In this document: positions 33,301-45,300 of the stretch, in pieces
Layout of the letters: every line of letters begins with the position of its first letter
Numbering within the stretch: the stretch's first letter is position 1
Source of the DNA: Bombyx mori
Taxonomy: Eukaryota > Arthropoda > Insecta > Lepidoptera > Bombycidae
Length of the DNA stretch: 64,000 bases
Assembly: GCF_030269925.1 (NCBI RefSeq)
Contig: NC_085130.1
Location: forward strand, 9,948,501-10,012,500
Direction: 5' to 3'
Program-made: the position numbers and the translations under genes
The notes under the pieces: model-generated
The model's input: the letters and a program-made list of their open reading frames with translations, nothing else
What the model was told of the DNA's origin: nothing
The model's database searches: none

Positions 33301-36300
33301 TCTTGTGAGTCCGCGCGGGTAGGTACCACCGCCCTGCCTGTTTTTGCCGTGAAGCAGTAATGCGTTTCGGTTTGAAGGGCGGGGCAGTCGTTGTAACTAT
33401 ACTGAGACCTTAGAACCCACATCTCAAAGGGGGTGGCGCATGGTTGTAGATGTCTATGGGCTCCAGTAACCGCTTAACACCAGGTGGTCTGTGAGCTCTT
33501 CCACCCATATAAGCAACTAGCTGTACCCGTCCGCTTCGCTGGGCATTTAAAATTAACATTAATATTTCTCACCCCCACAAAGATTATCATCATTAACGCC
33601 CCCGCAACTGGTGTAGGGAGTCCAACAGTCATATAAATATTAGCCTATCCATTAAGTACATGTATTTTCTACATGGATACCAAGTTTCAAGTCAATCGTA
33701 TGAATGGTTCAGTAGTTATAACGGAACATCCGTAAAAGCCACTGTAGATTTATATATTAGTATAGATAAAAAAAAACGTGTGGCACTCGGAGACTGCCGC
33801 GGTAAAGCTATTGCATATATTATTATATAGCATTTTTTATCAACTTATGCAATTATAAATCGACAATAACAATTTAATTTTAAAACAACAATAAAATAAG
33901 ATCCGGCGAGGAACTCAGTGGGCTAACTTTCAATGAATCTGCTACATTGTGTATATTCCATTTTGACCGCGCACTCACTAGAGGGCGCTACGTGGGATAG
34001 AGACGCCTTTGGATGCTAGTTCTAACTCTCATTCGCCCAGAATCAACGGTTTAGCTAGTTTATTTTTAATGCCACTCCAATCACTGAATGAGTAGTAGGA
34101 GTAGTAATAAAATTCTTCGACTAAGCGATAGAAAATGGCACGCCCAACGCATTGTAATCTATATATATAAAAGAAAGTCGTGTTAGTTACACCATTTATA
34201 ACTCAAGAACGGCTGAACTGATTTGGCTGAAAATTGGTGAGGAGGTAGCTTAGAACCAGGAGAAGGACATAGGATACATTCCTCACATTCCCGTGGGACG
34301 TGACATAAAACGTGGTATAACAAAACGCAACTGATATGGAATAACAAAACGCAACTGACAGCTAAACGTTCTATGGTTAAATTTTGAAGTTGACCGGTTG
34401 ATGTGTTTGAAACAAACAGTGTGGCGGAACAAAGCTCGCCGGGTCCGCTAGTGTGATATAATTTTCTATATTACAATTCTGTTTGTCGCCGATAGATGGC
34501 ACTTGACGCAAAAGCTGAATCGCGCTATCGTGTTACCCACGAAATTATATCACATATTTTGATAGTATATAGATCGGTGTTTAGACTTCTTACTTTAAAC
34601 ACTACACAAGCGCAACGTGTGAATGTGTTGAACGCGAGCTACATAGTAGGCGTAGTGAGGGGTGGAAGGTTTTTTTCGTTACGGAATTTCATGATTCCGC
34701 TCTCAAGCCGCGCTCAAGGCCCGCGATAAAATCTATGCAATAGCTTAAAAAAATGGATGATTTTCTCCAATTTAACGTTGTTGATTTTAATTTTCCTTCA
34801 TCATATTTATCTTAACAGGTCTGTCTGATGCAGTACGATGCCATGATCCGTACCAATGCAATAAACTGTATGCGGGCGTTATGCAAGATGTCTCCGGTGG
34901 TGGCCGGGCAGGCTGAGAAGTTCATAGCTGAACTGGAATCTGCAAGCATTTGCAGAGCTCCTTTAGCCATGCTGATTGGTAAGTTCAGAAATTAACCGGC
35001 ATGAAATATGTATATTCAAGTACACCAGGTCCATACATTCATGATTGACTCGGCGGTGCAATAGTTACCTGTTACCTATTAGACTAATTTTTGTTAAGTG
35101 TACTTAATATATTTTTTTAAATACTTGTTTTTATATATTTGCCTATTAAAGTACTTTAACTTAATTTGTATTAATAATTATTAATCACACCTGAAACTTA
35201 CTAAATTATTTGTACAATTAATTTTATTAAATTTTTTGATGAGATATTTATGAACTGTAAAACCATTTAAATTGCTATTTATTTTATATTGAAAAAAAAA
35301 CTGCATCTCGGGACCACAGACTTAAGTGATAACTTAAACTAATCTAAATTGAACTATTTAATATTGAAAGAAAAAAAGAAAGAAATCATTTATTCGCTAA
35401 GCATAGTGATAATGAGTTATTACATAAGTTCAAAGGAGCGTATATGCTTTGTCATTATTTGACATGCAAATTTTAATGCAGTGCAAGATTTAAAATATCG
35501 CATGTCAAATAATGACATTCGCATTTCAGTGAAATTGTTTATCTTGAGAAAAGCTTATAATGTAAGAAAAATTGTGACATAAATTGAAAAAGATACATAA
35601 ATAGTTGGGAGTTACATGCGTTCTCAGCACCGCTGCCGAAAGGGACGCTAGATAGATTGGCACCCTAACGCGTTACGTAACGAAGCGGTTTACCCTAAAA
35701 GAAGTTATTACTTCAAAGAACTAGATGAAACCTTTTTGGTGAAACAGCCTTTTGCCCAAAATATTATTGGAATCCCTGATCAAAGAATTAAAACAAAAAT
35801 TATATATACAAATTTTTTTAGCATGAAACTATAGGTATATCATTAATTGCAGGTACGCTGTGCGAATACCATCCAGCATACCTTTCGAATGAATACAACA
35901 AAATATGGCGCTTGTTTCTTAATTTACTTGAGAACAATAAAAAGACTGTAAGTAACAGTACATAGACTCACGCACACACACACACCCACTGAGTTTGTCG
36001 CCGGATCTTCTCAGTGGGTCGCGTTTCCGATCCGGTGGTAGATTCTGCGAAGCACTGCTCTAGCTAGGGGCTAGTGTTAGCAAATTCTCTCAGGTCGAGC
36101 CCGTGAGCTCACCTACCCTTCCAGCTACACGGAATAATACTTAGGCTTTGGGAGGCTGAACGACGAAAGGGAAAATCTTCCACCGAGCGGGTGATATTTG
36201 CTCGGTAGACCGACGGTTCGAATGTAGGTGTTCGGAACTTGTATATATGCAAGCTTATCTTGAAAATGTCGTAAGCGAGATTCAGGCATCTGTCAAATAT

Positions 36301-39300
36301 CTTGTGTTGTATGATGGCTACCCGCCACATAGGCTACCAGCGAATTGGTAGGAAAAAAACACACACACACAACATACAATATATTATATTCTTCTTATAT
36401 TCCCGCATTTCAAATACTTCATTCAATACGTCAATATTTGAATATTTTGCGAACTACCCTATATTTTTTTCAATGTTTTATTTATTGATTGCTTAGATGG
36501 GTGGACGAGCTCACAACCCACCTGGTGTTAAGTGGTTACTGGAGCCCTTAAACATCTACGACGTAAATGCGCCACCCACCTTGAGACATAAGTTCTAAGG
36601 TCTCAAGTATAGTTACAACGGCTGCCCCACCCTTCAAACCGAAACGCATTACTGTTTCACGGCAGAAATAGGCGGGGTGGTGGTACCTACCCGTGCGACT
36701 CTCAAGAGGTCCTACCACCAGTAAAAGATATTAGTAGTACAATAGAGTATAATTGCGTATTCCAGGACACGGTAACCTCAGCATACCTTCAAGGTATCCT
36801 GGGTCTATTCAAATACTACGGGAGCCAGCTACCGATGGTTGAACTGGCCCAGTTTTACCAGGATCTGGTCGGATATCTGGACATGACCAAGTGCAAGGAA
36901 GGTTAGTGGCTGTGTGTGGATTTCTTTAGGATTTGTGGTAATGGGACACGTTTCCCGCTGGCGGTGGGAAAGTCATGAAAAAGTAAACGGTTTCATGGAC
37001 CTGTCTGGAGCAGGAGCTGCCTTCTGATCCTGAGGACTCTGCAGACCACGTTTGAAGATAGGCATTTCATAGTACTACAGAAGCCTTTACTGGTGGTAGG
37101 ACCTCTTGTGAGTCCGCGCGGCTAGGTACCACCACACTGCCTATTCCTGCCGTGAAGCAGTAATGCGTTTCGGTTTGAAGGATGGGGCAGCCGTTGTAAC
37201 TATACTTGAGAGCTCAGAACTTATATCTCAAGGTGAGAAAAGCCAATAGGGTCTTATTCATGAATACATTACATAATTATCAACAGGGCATGTTCACCTA
37301 CTCGTAACTAAGTATTGTCTATATAGGCAGACGAGCATACGGCCCACCTAATGGTAAGTTGTCGCCGTTCTTTATGGACGTCTGCTTTTTTTTATTATTT
37401 TTTTATTTCTTAGATGAGTGGAGGAACTCAAGGTTCGCCTGGTGCTAAGTGGTTACCTGTGTTAGTGTTAGTGTTACCTTCAGTGTGTGTGTGTGTGTGT
37501 GTGTGTGGATGTAGATAGGTGGAAAGGCGATTGCATGTAGCAGAGATGCGAATGTTGCGATGGATGTGTGGAGTAACGAGAATGGATAGAATACGGAATG
37601 AATATGTTAGAGGAAGTCTGAGAGTGGCACCTCTGACAGAGAAGCTGACGAGTGCGCGTTTGGGATGGTATGGACATGTGATGAGACGGAATGAAAATGA
37701 GGTTGGTAAGAGAATGTTAACCATGAGCGTGGAAGGATATAGAGGAAGAGGTAGACCTAAGAAGAAATGGATGGATTGCGTGAAAGACGATATGTTTAAG
37801 AGGGGAGTGAGCGAAGAAATGGTGTATGATAGAGGAGTATGGAAGGAGAAAACATGTTGCGCCGACCCCAAGTGACTGGGAGAAGGGCAGGAGAATGATG
37901 GATGAACGAGCTCACAGTCACCTGGTTTTGACCACCAACAGCAGTTTTGATGAAAGGATCTCATCTTCAATATCTGATGCATGTCTTCTATCCGCTATGC
38001 CAAATCTGCAGTCACCATCTTCAGCCAAACTCACCATGCTAGCGTCGAGTTGATACGACTAATCAACTTTATCGATAATCAACTTTATGACTCTTCCCGA
38101 CATCTATTGGCGAATAATAATACTATATATATAAATCTCGTGTCACAATGTTTGTCCTCAATGAACTCCTAAACCACTTAACCGATTATAATAAAATTCG
38201 CACACCATGTGCAGTTCGATCCAACTTGAGAGATAGGATAGTTTAAATCTCAAATTATAGTCGCAATTTTAATTTATTGCTAATTATTTGTCTGTTATTA
38301 TTTGACAGTCACAATTATCTGTTAACTCCAAATGATTCTAACAGATGTCGATACCTTTCGACTGGGTTGAGTAAGTAATCAATAGATGGCGCATATATGG
38401 CAAAACAACGTTTGCCGGGTCAGCTAGTAATACTATATTTCTTAATTGAGAGCAACTAACTGCTTTAAAGACACAACAAGATATCGTTGTTAAGCAACCC
38501 GAAGCCAATGAGTGTTTGTATCTTTTTGACTTCACTTAGTTCACTTAAAAATGCCTAAACGATCTTGAAATATTTCATCATTTTATCAATACTAGTAGTC
38601 CCGCAGTAGTCGAAATTCGACTATAATTAATTGAATTTATAAGTTTGGACATTATTATGGTCCTAATGTTACAGATTTCGCCAAGATTTACACTATAGAC
38701 AAAGGCTCGTAATATTAAAGATAAAAATACTAACCTATTCTCAATTTGACTACAGACTTTAAGCAATAACAAAATTTTGACAATAAACAAAGAGTATATG
38801 TGTGTGTGTCAAATACATGGTAGTGTGTGTAATGTTTTCTTTATTGATTTAATGTATCTTTTATGTATTGTTTTAAAAAAATATTAGCATTGTGCACTTC
38901 TTCTCTATATTCTCTATAAGTGTGGAAAAATTCATACTCCTCCGTCCGCGCAATTTTCGTAAAAAGGGATACAAAGTTTTTGCTTCACGTATTCATATAA
39001 AGATGTAATTCTTATTTAAATATAATTTCTAAAAAATACAATTTATCAAAAAAAAAACACCGGTCATCGTCTAGTGAGATCTGAAGACGTAACATGAAAG
39101 TTTTGAACAGTGGTCCTGGCCATATTGGAAGAGCACACGGACCTCTTCCTGGAATCGCTCGCCGAAGACCCAACGCTAAGGATGAAGCTGTGGGCCCACG
39201 TTCCGACCGGGACTGACGCAGTATTAAAAGTCTACAGACTGATCTTCGAACTGATGAAGGATGATTTAAAGAGAATCGAGGTCAGTGTATGTCGTGGTGG

Positions 39301-42300
39301 AAGTTTCGAAATCCCGCTGTCCGCTAAGGGGCAGAAAAATCTATACTAATATATAAATCTACAGTGGTTTTTACAGAGGTTCCGTTATAACTACTGTACC
39401 ATGCATCCGATTGACTTGAAACTTGGTGTCCATGTAGAAAATACAAGTGCTTAATGGATAGGATAATATTTATATGAGCATTGGACTCCCTAATAATAAT
39501 GAAAATAAATAATAATGTTAAATTGAAATGCCTTTTTAGACTGGTGGTAGGACCTCTTGTGAGTCCGCGCGGGTAGGTACCACCACCCTGCATATTTCTG
39601 TCGTGAAGCAGTAATGCGTTTCGGGTTGAAGGGTGGGACAGCCGTTGTAACTAGTCCTACCACCAATAAATTGTGTCTGTACCACTGAGGAGATTCAGCA
39701 GGAAGTCAAGGTAAGTAGGGACACCGGCCGGCCGCACATTGCAAGAGAACTGTATTCCAGAACGTTCTGCAAGCGGAGGTGGCGCCGCGTCTGCACGTCC
39801 CAGAGACCCGGTACGTGGCGCTCCGCGTCTGGAGCGTCTACACGTTGCTCGGGGGCGCGGCTCCCATCCAGCACGAGGATGTGCTGCAGGTGGAGTGCAG
39901 CCTGAGGGCCGGGGACCACGTCGCTTCGCAGGTCGGTCCGGTTTAGTGACGCGGTCTGGTCACGAATCAGGCAATGACAATGACAGGGTCCGAAGCTATT
40001 TTTAATACGCTTTTATTAGCTTCAGACGTGTGTATGTTTGTAACGGAATCTTTGAACATGATTTTGACCCCCTTCAAAACGTCGGATTAACTCGAAATTT
40101 GGTATACTTTTAAGGACCGATGACAATTTAATATTAAAAAAATATATTTGAAATTCAACTAAAAATTGAGAACTAAATAATAGTTTAAAAAAAATGAACA
40201 AAATACGCTTAGTTTTTTTAAACTATTATATATTTAAATTTGGAATCATTAGCGGTGCTCACGAGATGTTGGCAACTGTTTAGTACTTTTTCTTTTTTTT
40301 TAAGTGATTTTATGACCTGGTAACTCAGACCTTTAATTCATGTCTTATTTTAATTTATATTCTTATTTTTATGAAAAATGATAATATGGAGTGAAATGAC
40401 ATGAAAATGATTAATTTGAGACATTAATCAACTGGGATGAAATTAAATGAAATGAGATGATATGGGATGAAATATAATCTTAGTAAAATGGTGGTAATTT
40501 ACTAAAAATTTTTCAGTGGACTTTTTGGAGGATCCCGAGAAGTTACGTCCAGCGGCTTTGTTTCATTTTCCCACATTTGTGCACTTTCACAGATATTAAT
40601 CAGTTAATAAACCACAGTTACTACACATTTAAACCTGAAGAAACACTAAATAGACAAAATAAAACAAATCACACAACTTCACTCCTCGCGTTCCCGCCAA
40701 AAAGTCTAGTAGTTCTTCTCATAAGCGGCGATAACCTACCCACACATTAACAATATTTTACTGATGTCGAGTCGAGTGCTTACCGGGACTCATAGACGCC
40801 GCCATCCATTGAGACATGAGGTCGCAGTCTCAACAGCGCTGCGTGCTGTGGGGCCTCACCATCCAGATACACCAGTCACGAATATCACGCAAAATTGACA
40901 GTTTTATCAAAAAAAGGAATGTTGATGAGGAATTTGAAAACATGGTCCCCTCTAATGACTGGTACACCGGACGTCTCGCCCATCAGGCCTACAACGTATT
41001 CATCGTACGGTGCATCCACACGCTATATATTTAGTAATGAATATTATGTACTTTTACTGTTTAATTTGGAATTTTTTATATTTATTGTTATTGTTTTAGT
41101 TTTATTGTTATTGTTGTATTAATTTATATTGTTTTTGACAATTCTAATAAGTTATTTTACGTTAGGGACGGTAGAGTAAGGAGCGCCATCTCAATGTACT
41201 AAGATTTTTTTTTGGCGGGAACGGGAGGAGTGAATTTGTGTCATTTGTTTTATTTTGTCTATTTAGTGTTTCTTCATGTTTAAACGTGTAATAACGGTGG
41301 ATTATTAACTGCTGTTTAATCTCTGTGAAAGTGCACAAATGTGGGAAAATACAACAAAGCCGCTGGACGTAATTTCTGGGGATCCTCCAAAGGATTATAT
41401 TTCATCCCATATCATCTCATTTCATTTCATTTAACTCCATAATATCATTTTTCATAAAAATATGAATATAAATTAAAATAACAGATGACTTAAATGTCTT
41501 AGTTACCAGGTCACGAAATCCCTTTAAAAAAAGGCAGCAATAGCTTAGAGTGAGAGCGCACGAACGCCGCCGCCATTTTAGATTCGTTTCTTTATTGGCG
41601 CGGTTTATGACTGAAGACCCTGGTCCCAGGTCTCGTACTGCATCGACGCCGCGCTGCCGAACAGCGACCGGCTTCTGCAGGCCGCCATCCTGAACTTCCA
41701 CAGTCTTCCAGCTAAGAAGATTAAGGAAATTATCGTCTACCCTCTCGCGCGTGCTCCGGACCAGATCAGGAAGGTAGATAGTGCGTTCCCAGTACCATCT
41801 GACTTTAGATTAACTCCCCTCTACCACAGCCTCCACGGTGTTTCCTGGCCGATATAACATGTCCTTCTTTTTTTATAGCTTAGATGGGTGGACGAACTTA
41901 CAGCCCACACCTGGTGTAAAGTACTTACTATAGCCCATAGTCATCTCCAACGTAAATGCGCCACCCATCTTGAGACATATGTTGTAAGGTCTCAGTACCT
42001 TCAAACCGAAACTTTACGGCTGAAATAAGCAGGGTGGTGATGCCTACCCGCGTGGACTCACAAGAAGTCCTACCACCAGTAACAATCCTTCTCCAAATAA
42101 GGCTTGCGAAGAATACTCAGCGGTGGGCAGTGGCTTGGCTCTTACCCTGGCATTGCCTGACGTCCATGGGCGACGATAACCACTTATCTAACCACCATCA
42201 GGTCGGCATACAAGGAAAACTGGAAGAGATAAACAAATTGTAACTCCAGCTTGGTTCTATCGGCTCTGAAATTGTTTCTCACCCTGAGGGAACCCTGCTT

Positions 42301-45300
42301 CTCCTAGCTCTGGTCGTGGTTAACTAGTGGTGAGTGGTCAGCGGGAGCGGGACATTGGAAATGTACAAATGGAGACACAGAGTAACCTGGATTGATGATT
42401 CGGTCAGAACCGTGAGGATGAATTAGCCACGTTATTTTTTTTTTATTGCTTACATGGGCAAACGGGTTCGCAGCCCACCTGGTATTGAGTTGTTATTGGA
42501 GCCCATAGACAACTACAAACGTAAATGCACCACCCAGCTTGAGATATAAGTTCTAAGGTCTCAGTATAGTTAGTCCAGTGTAGTCCAGGATGGAGAGAGC
42601 TTTGTCGGAGTGGAGACAGCCACCAGGCCAGGAGCAAGATGGTTTCGTTTTGCTCTAAGCAAGTATCATTTTACAGGCCTCAATAAATCTGCTGATAACG
42701 GAATCATGTGTGGACGGCGCCAGCTTTGACCGGTACTTGCCGCTCTGGAGACAGCTGCTCGACTCCGACGGACAGGACCCGAGGGCGGTGGAAGGCAGCA
42801 GACACGTATTCAACGACTTCATGGACTATGTTCTGTGGGTGGTTGAGACGTTTCTGGATGATTATAGCGAGGTTAGTCTTCGCTTACTGCGTAGACTGGT
42901 GGACGGGGTCATGGCTCATCCTGGAGTAGGTAGTCACCGGGGCCCATAGCCTTCTCAAGGTGACCCGTCGTGTACACTTTACGATACTGTGGCGGGTAGC
43001 CATCATACAACGCAAGATAATTGACAGATACCTGAATCTCGCTTACGACATTTTCAAGATAAACTTGCATATATACAAGTTCCGAACAACAACAATCGGA
43101 CACCCCGCCGTTCGCCCAATCACGATGTTCGACCAGCCCATACCGTGGGCCCCGAAGGTCAAATACTTAGGCGTCACCCTCGACAGTAGGATGACATTCC
43201 GCTCCCACATTAAGACGGTACGCGACCGTGCCGCCTTCATTCTAGGACGTCTCTACCCGATGATATGTAGGCGAAGTAAAATGTCCCTTAGAAATAAGGT
43301 GACACTCTACAAAACTTGCATACGCCCCGTCATGACCTATGCAAGTGTAGTGTTCGCTCACGCGGCCCGCATACACTTAAAATCATTTCAAATAATCCAA
43401 TCCCGTTTTTGCAGGATAGCCGTCGGAGCCCCGTGGTTCGTCAGGAATGTCGACCTCCATGACGACCTGGACTTAGAGTCCATCAGTAAGTATCTGCAGT
43501 CGGCGTCCATGCGCCACTTCGATAAAGCGGCACGACACGAGAACCCTCTCATCGTTGCCGCCGGTAACTACATTCCCGATCCTGCGGACAGAATGGAAAG
43601 CAGTCGACGTCGCCCAAAACACGTCATTTCGGATCCTCCCGATCCACTAACGGTGCTTTTAGGTACCTCAAGCACCGGTCACCGTTCTCGTCGAACCCGT
43701 CGCTTGCGACGAAGGGCTCGACGAGTAAATTAACTCTCAGACACAGCCCACTGAGTTTCTCGCCGGATCTTCTCAGTGGGTCGCGTTTCCGATCCGGTGG
43801 TAGATTCTGCGAAGCACGACTCTTGCTAGGGTTCGTGTTAGCAACATCGTCAGGTTTGAGCCCCGTGAGCTCACCTACTAAAGTTAGGGTTACGCTGACA
43901 TAGCCTCTCAAGGCTATCAGCTTAGGTAGGAAAAAAAAAAAAAAAAACAACATTCGGACCATTGGTCTACCGAGCAATAACACCCGCTCGGTGGAAGATC
44001 TTGCCTTTGTCGTTAAATCTCCCAAAATACAATTGAGACGGACCTTGTGTTCCGGGAAAGGTGGCGCCATGTATGGCCGGGACACTCCTGATCAGGGCAG
44101 AGGACTCCTTTGGACCTTGGTTTTATTCGAAGAGTTGTTGATTAGCGTATTGAGATCATTTTGTCTATTTCTGTCGCATGCATGAGGTCCATTTCGGTCT
44201 TGTTGCTATTATTGTTATTATCGTCTCGCTGATGGTAGGCAGCGGGATAGTTGAAATCTTTTGTATGTTAACGGGAAACTAATATGTTCTTTCTTCAGAG
44301 TCTACCAGAGCAACTCCAGTTCCTCTTCAAGCTGGTCTCCTTGGTGCTGAGCTTCCAGTCCCCCGAGGGCTACACCCGGGACGCGTGCGCAGCCGCCCTC
44401 CCGCTGCTGCGTGAGACCATGCGGCGCTGCCAGCCCCAGGCCTGCACCGTGGCGGCCGGCAGACACCTGCTCCGCCACGCCGCCGGCCTGGATCTAGACT
44501 ATGAGGTAAGCAAGTGTGAGAAGTACCTTGGGATGTCTGGTGCAAGTGAGGTTAGGAGACTGAATGTGTTGATAGCTTGGTATGCTGCGAGGAAGGCTGA
44601 TATCAGGGACGATGATTGATGATGACAATTGAGCATGCGTCACGTCATCAGATCAAGGTTTGGCACAACAAAACTACTAAAAGAAAAGCGGTGTTTGAGT
44701 GATGACATGGGATCACGGATCAGCCGGAATCTATTGACTGATAAACCATAGCGCTCAGGAACTACCAGACTTTGGGGGGCTCAGGGAGGTCACGAGATCA
44801 CGAATACTTCGTCAGATTTGAACCGCGTGCGTCACCTTGCAGATGCTGTCCTTGGACAGTTGCGCGGACGAGGCCCTGCTTTGCGAATGCTGTTTGGCGT
44901 TTATACAGTCTCCGGACGACCTTGGAGACGTGCGAAACATATTGACATCCCTACAGGTACATCAATAGAAAAGCACACACACGCTCACACACACACGCTC
45001 ACACACACACGCTCACACACACACGCTTACACTCACACACGCGCTCACTCACTCACACTCATACACACTCGCACCCATACACACACACTTATATATACTC
45101 ACACTCACACATACTCACACTCACACATACTCACACGCACACATACTCACACTCACACATACTCACACTCACACATACTCACACTCATAGATACTCACAC
45201 TCGCTCACAAAGTACAAAGTAAATTCATACTTCGATTAGTTTTTTTTATTTAGTTCATGTAATGTTTATTGGTTTCTGATATTATGCCAGCACGTATAAC

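Larger units (their letters stand above)
31164..34818 (+). other. Intron 2 (3.65 kb)
   Basis: Holds the mariner, Bm1 pieces, a SINE-like tRNA fragment, Helitrons C and D, and the split repeat 33770-34735. Acceptor CTTAACAG at 34818. Confidence 0.75.
35948..36765 (+). other. Intron 4
   Basis: Contains a BMC1-type tail (35985-36115, plus), repeat R (36116-36340, minus) and an antisense Bm1 (36483-36722) ending 44 bases before the acceptor. Confidence 0.75.
36902..39110 (+). other. Intron 5 (2.2 kb)
   Basis: Contains Bm1 pieces, LINE tails, a GT microsatellite, an RTE-type ORF remnant, and Helitrons of families D and A. Confidence 0.75.
39281..39760 (+). other. Intron 6
   Basis: Contains a truncated Helitron C copy and a Bm1 fragment; acceptor GTATTCCAG. 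Confidence 0.75.
39932..41629 (+). other. Intron 7 (1.7 kb) with an inverted repeat pair
   Basis: Contains repeat Y (39996-40232) and two opposed copies of repeat X (40293-40709 and 41204-41545). No exon was found although similarity suggests a few dozen residues may be missing here. Confidence 0.7.
41774..42676 (+). other. Intron 8
   Basis: A LINE tail split by Bm1, then a second truncated Bm1. Acceptor ATTTTACAG. Confidence 0.75.
42970..44087 (+). repeat. Repeat R split by BMC1
   Basis: Halves 42970-43096 and 43951-44087 correspond to the intact copy at 36116-36340. AACAAC lies on both sides of the LINE. Confidence 0.7.
42872..44298 (+). other. Intron 9 with a nested LINE
   Basis: Repeat R split by a 5'-truncated BMC1. 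In vertebrates about 45 further residues lie between the blocks of exons 9 and 10. No exon for them was found here. Confidence 0.7.

Noticed and set aside
37519..37875. 118-codon frame as host gene
   Set aside because: It is the C-terminal end of an RTE-type LINE polyprotein with relatives at 16627 and 52545.
42960..43733. 257-codon frame as a single gene
   Set aside because: The first part is repeat R, the rest the end of BMC1 ORF2; the frame is joined only by chance at the insertion point.
44818..45222. 134-codon frame rich in His-Thr
   Set aside because: Most of it is a translation of the CA/CTCACA minisatellite; only 44843-44956 is coding, as exon 11.
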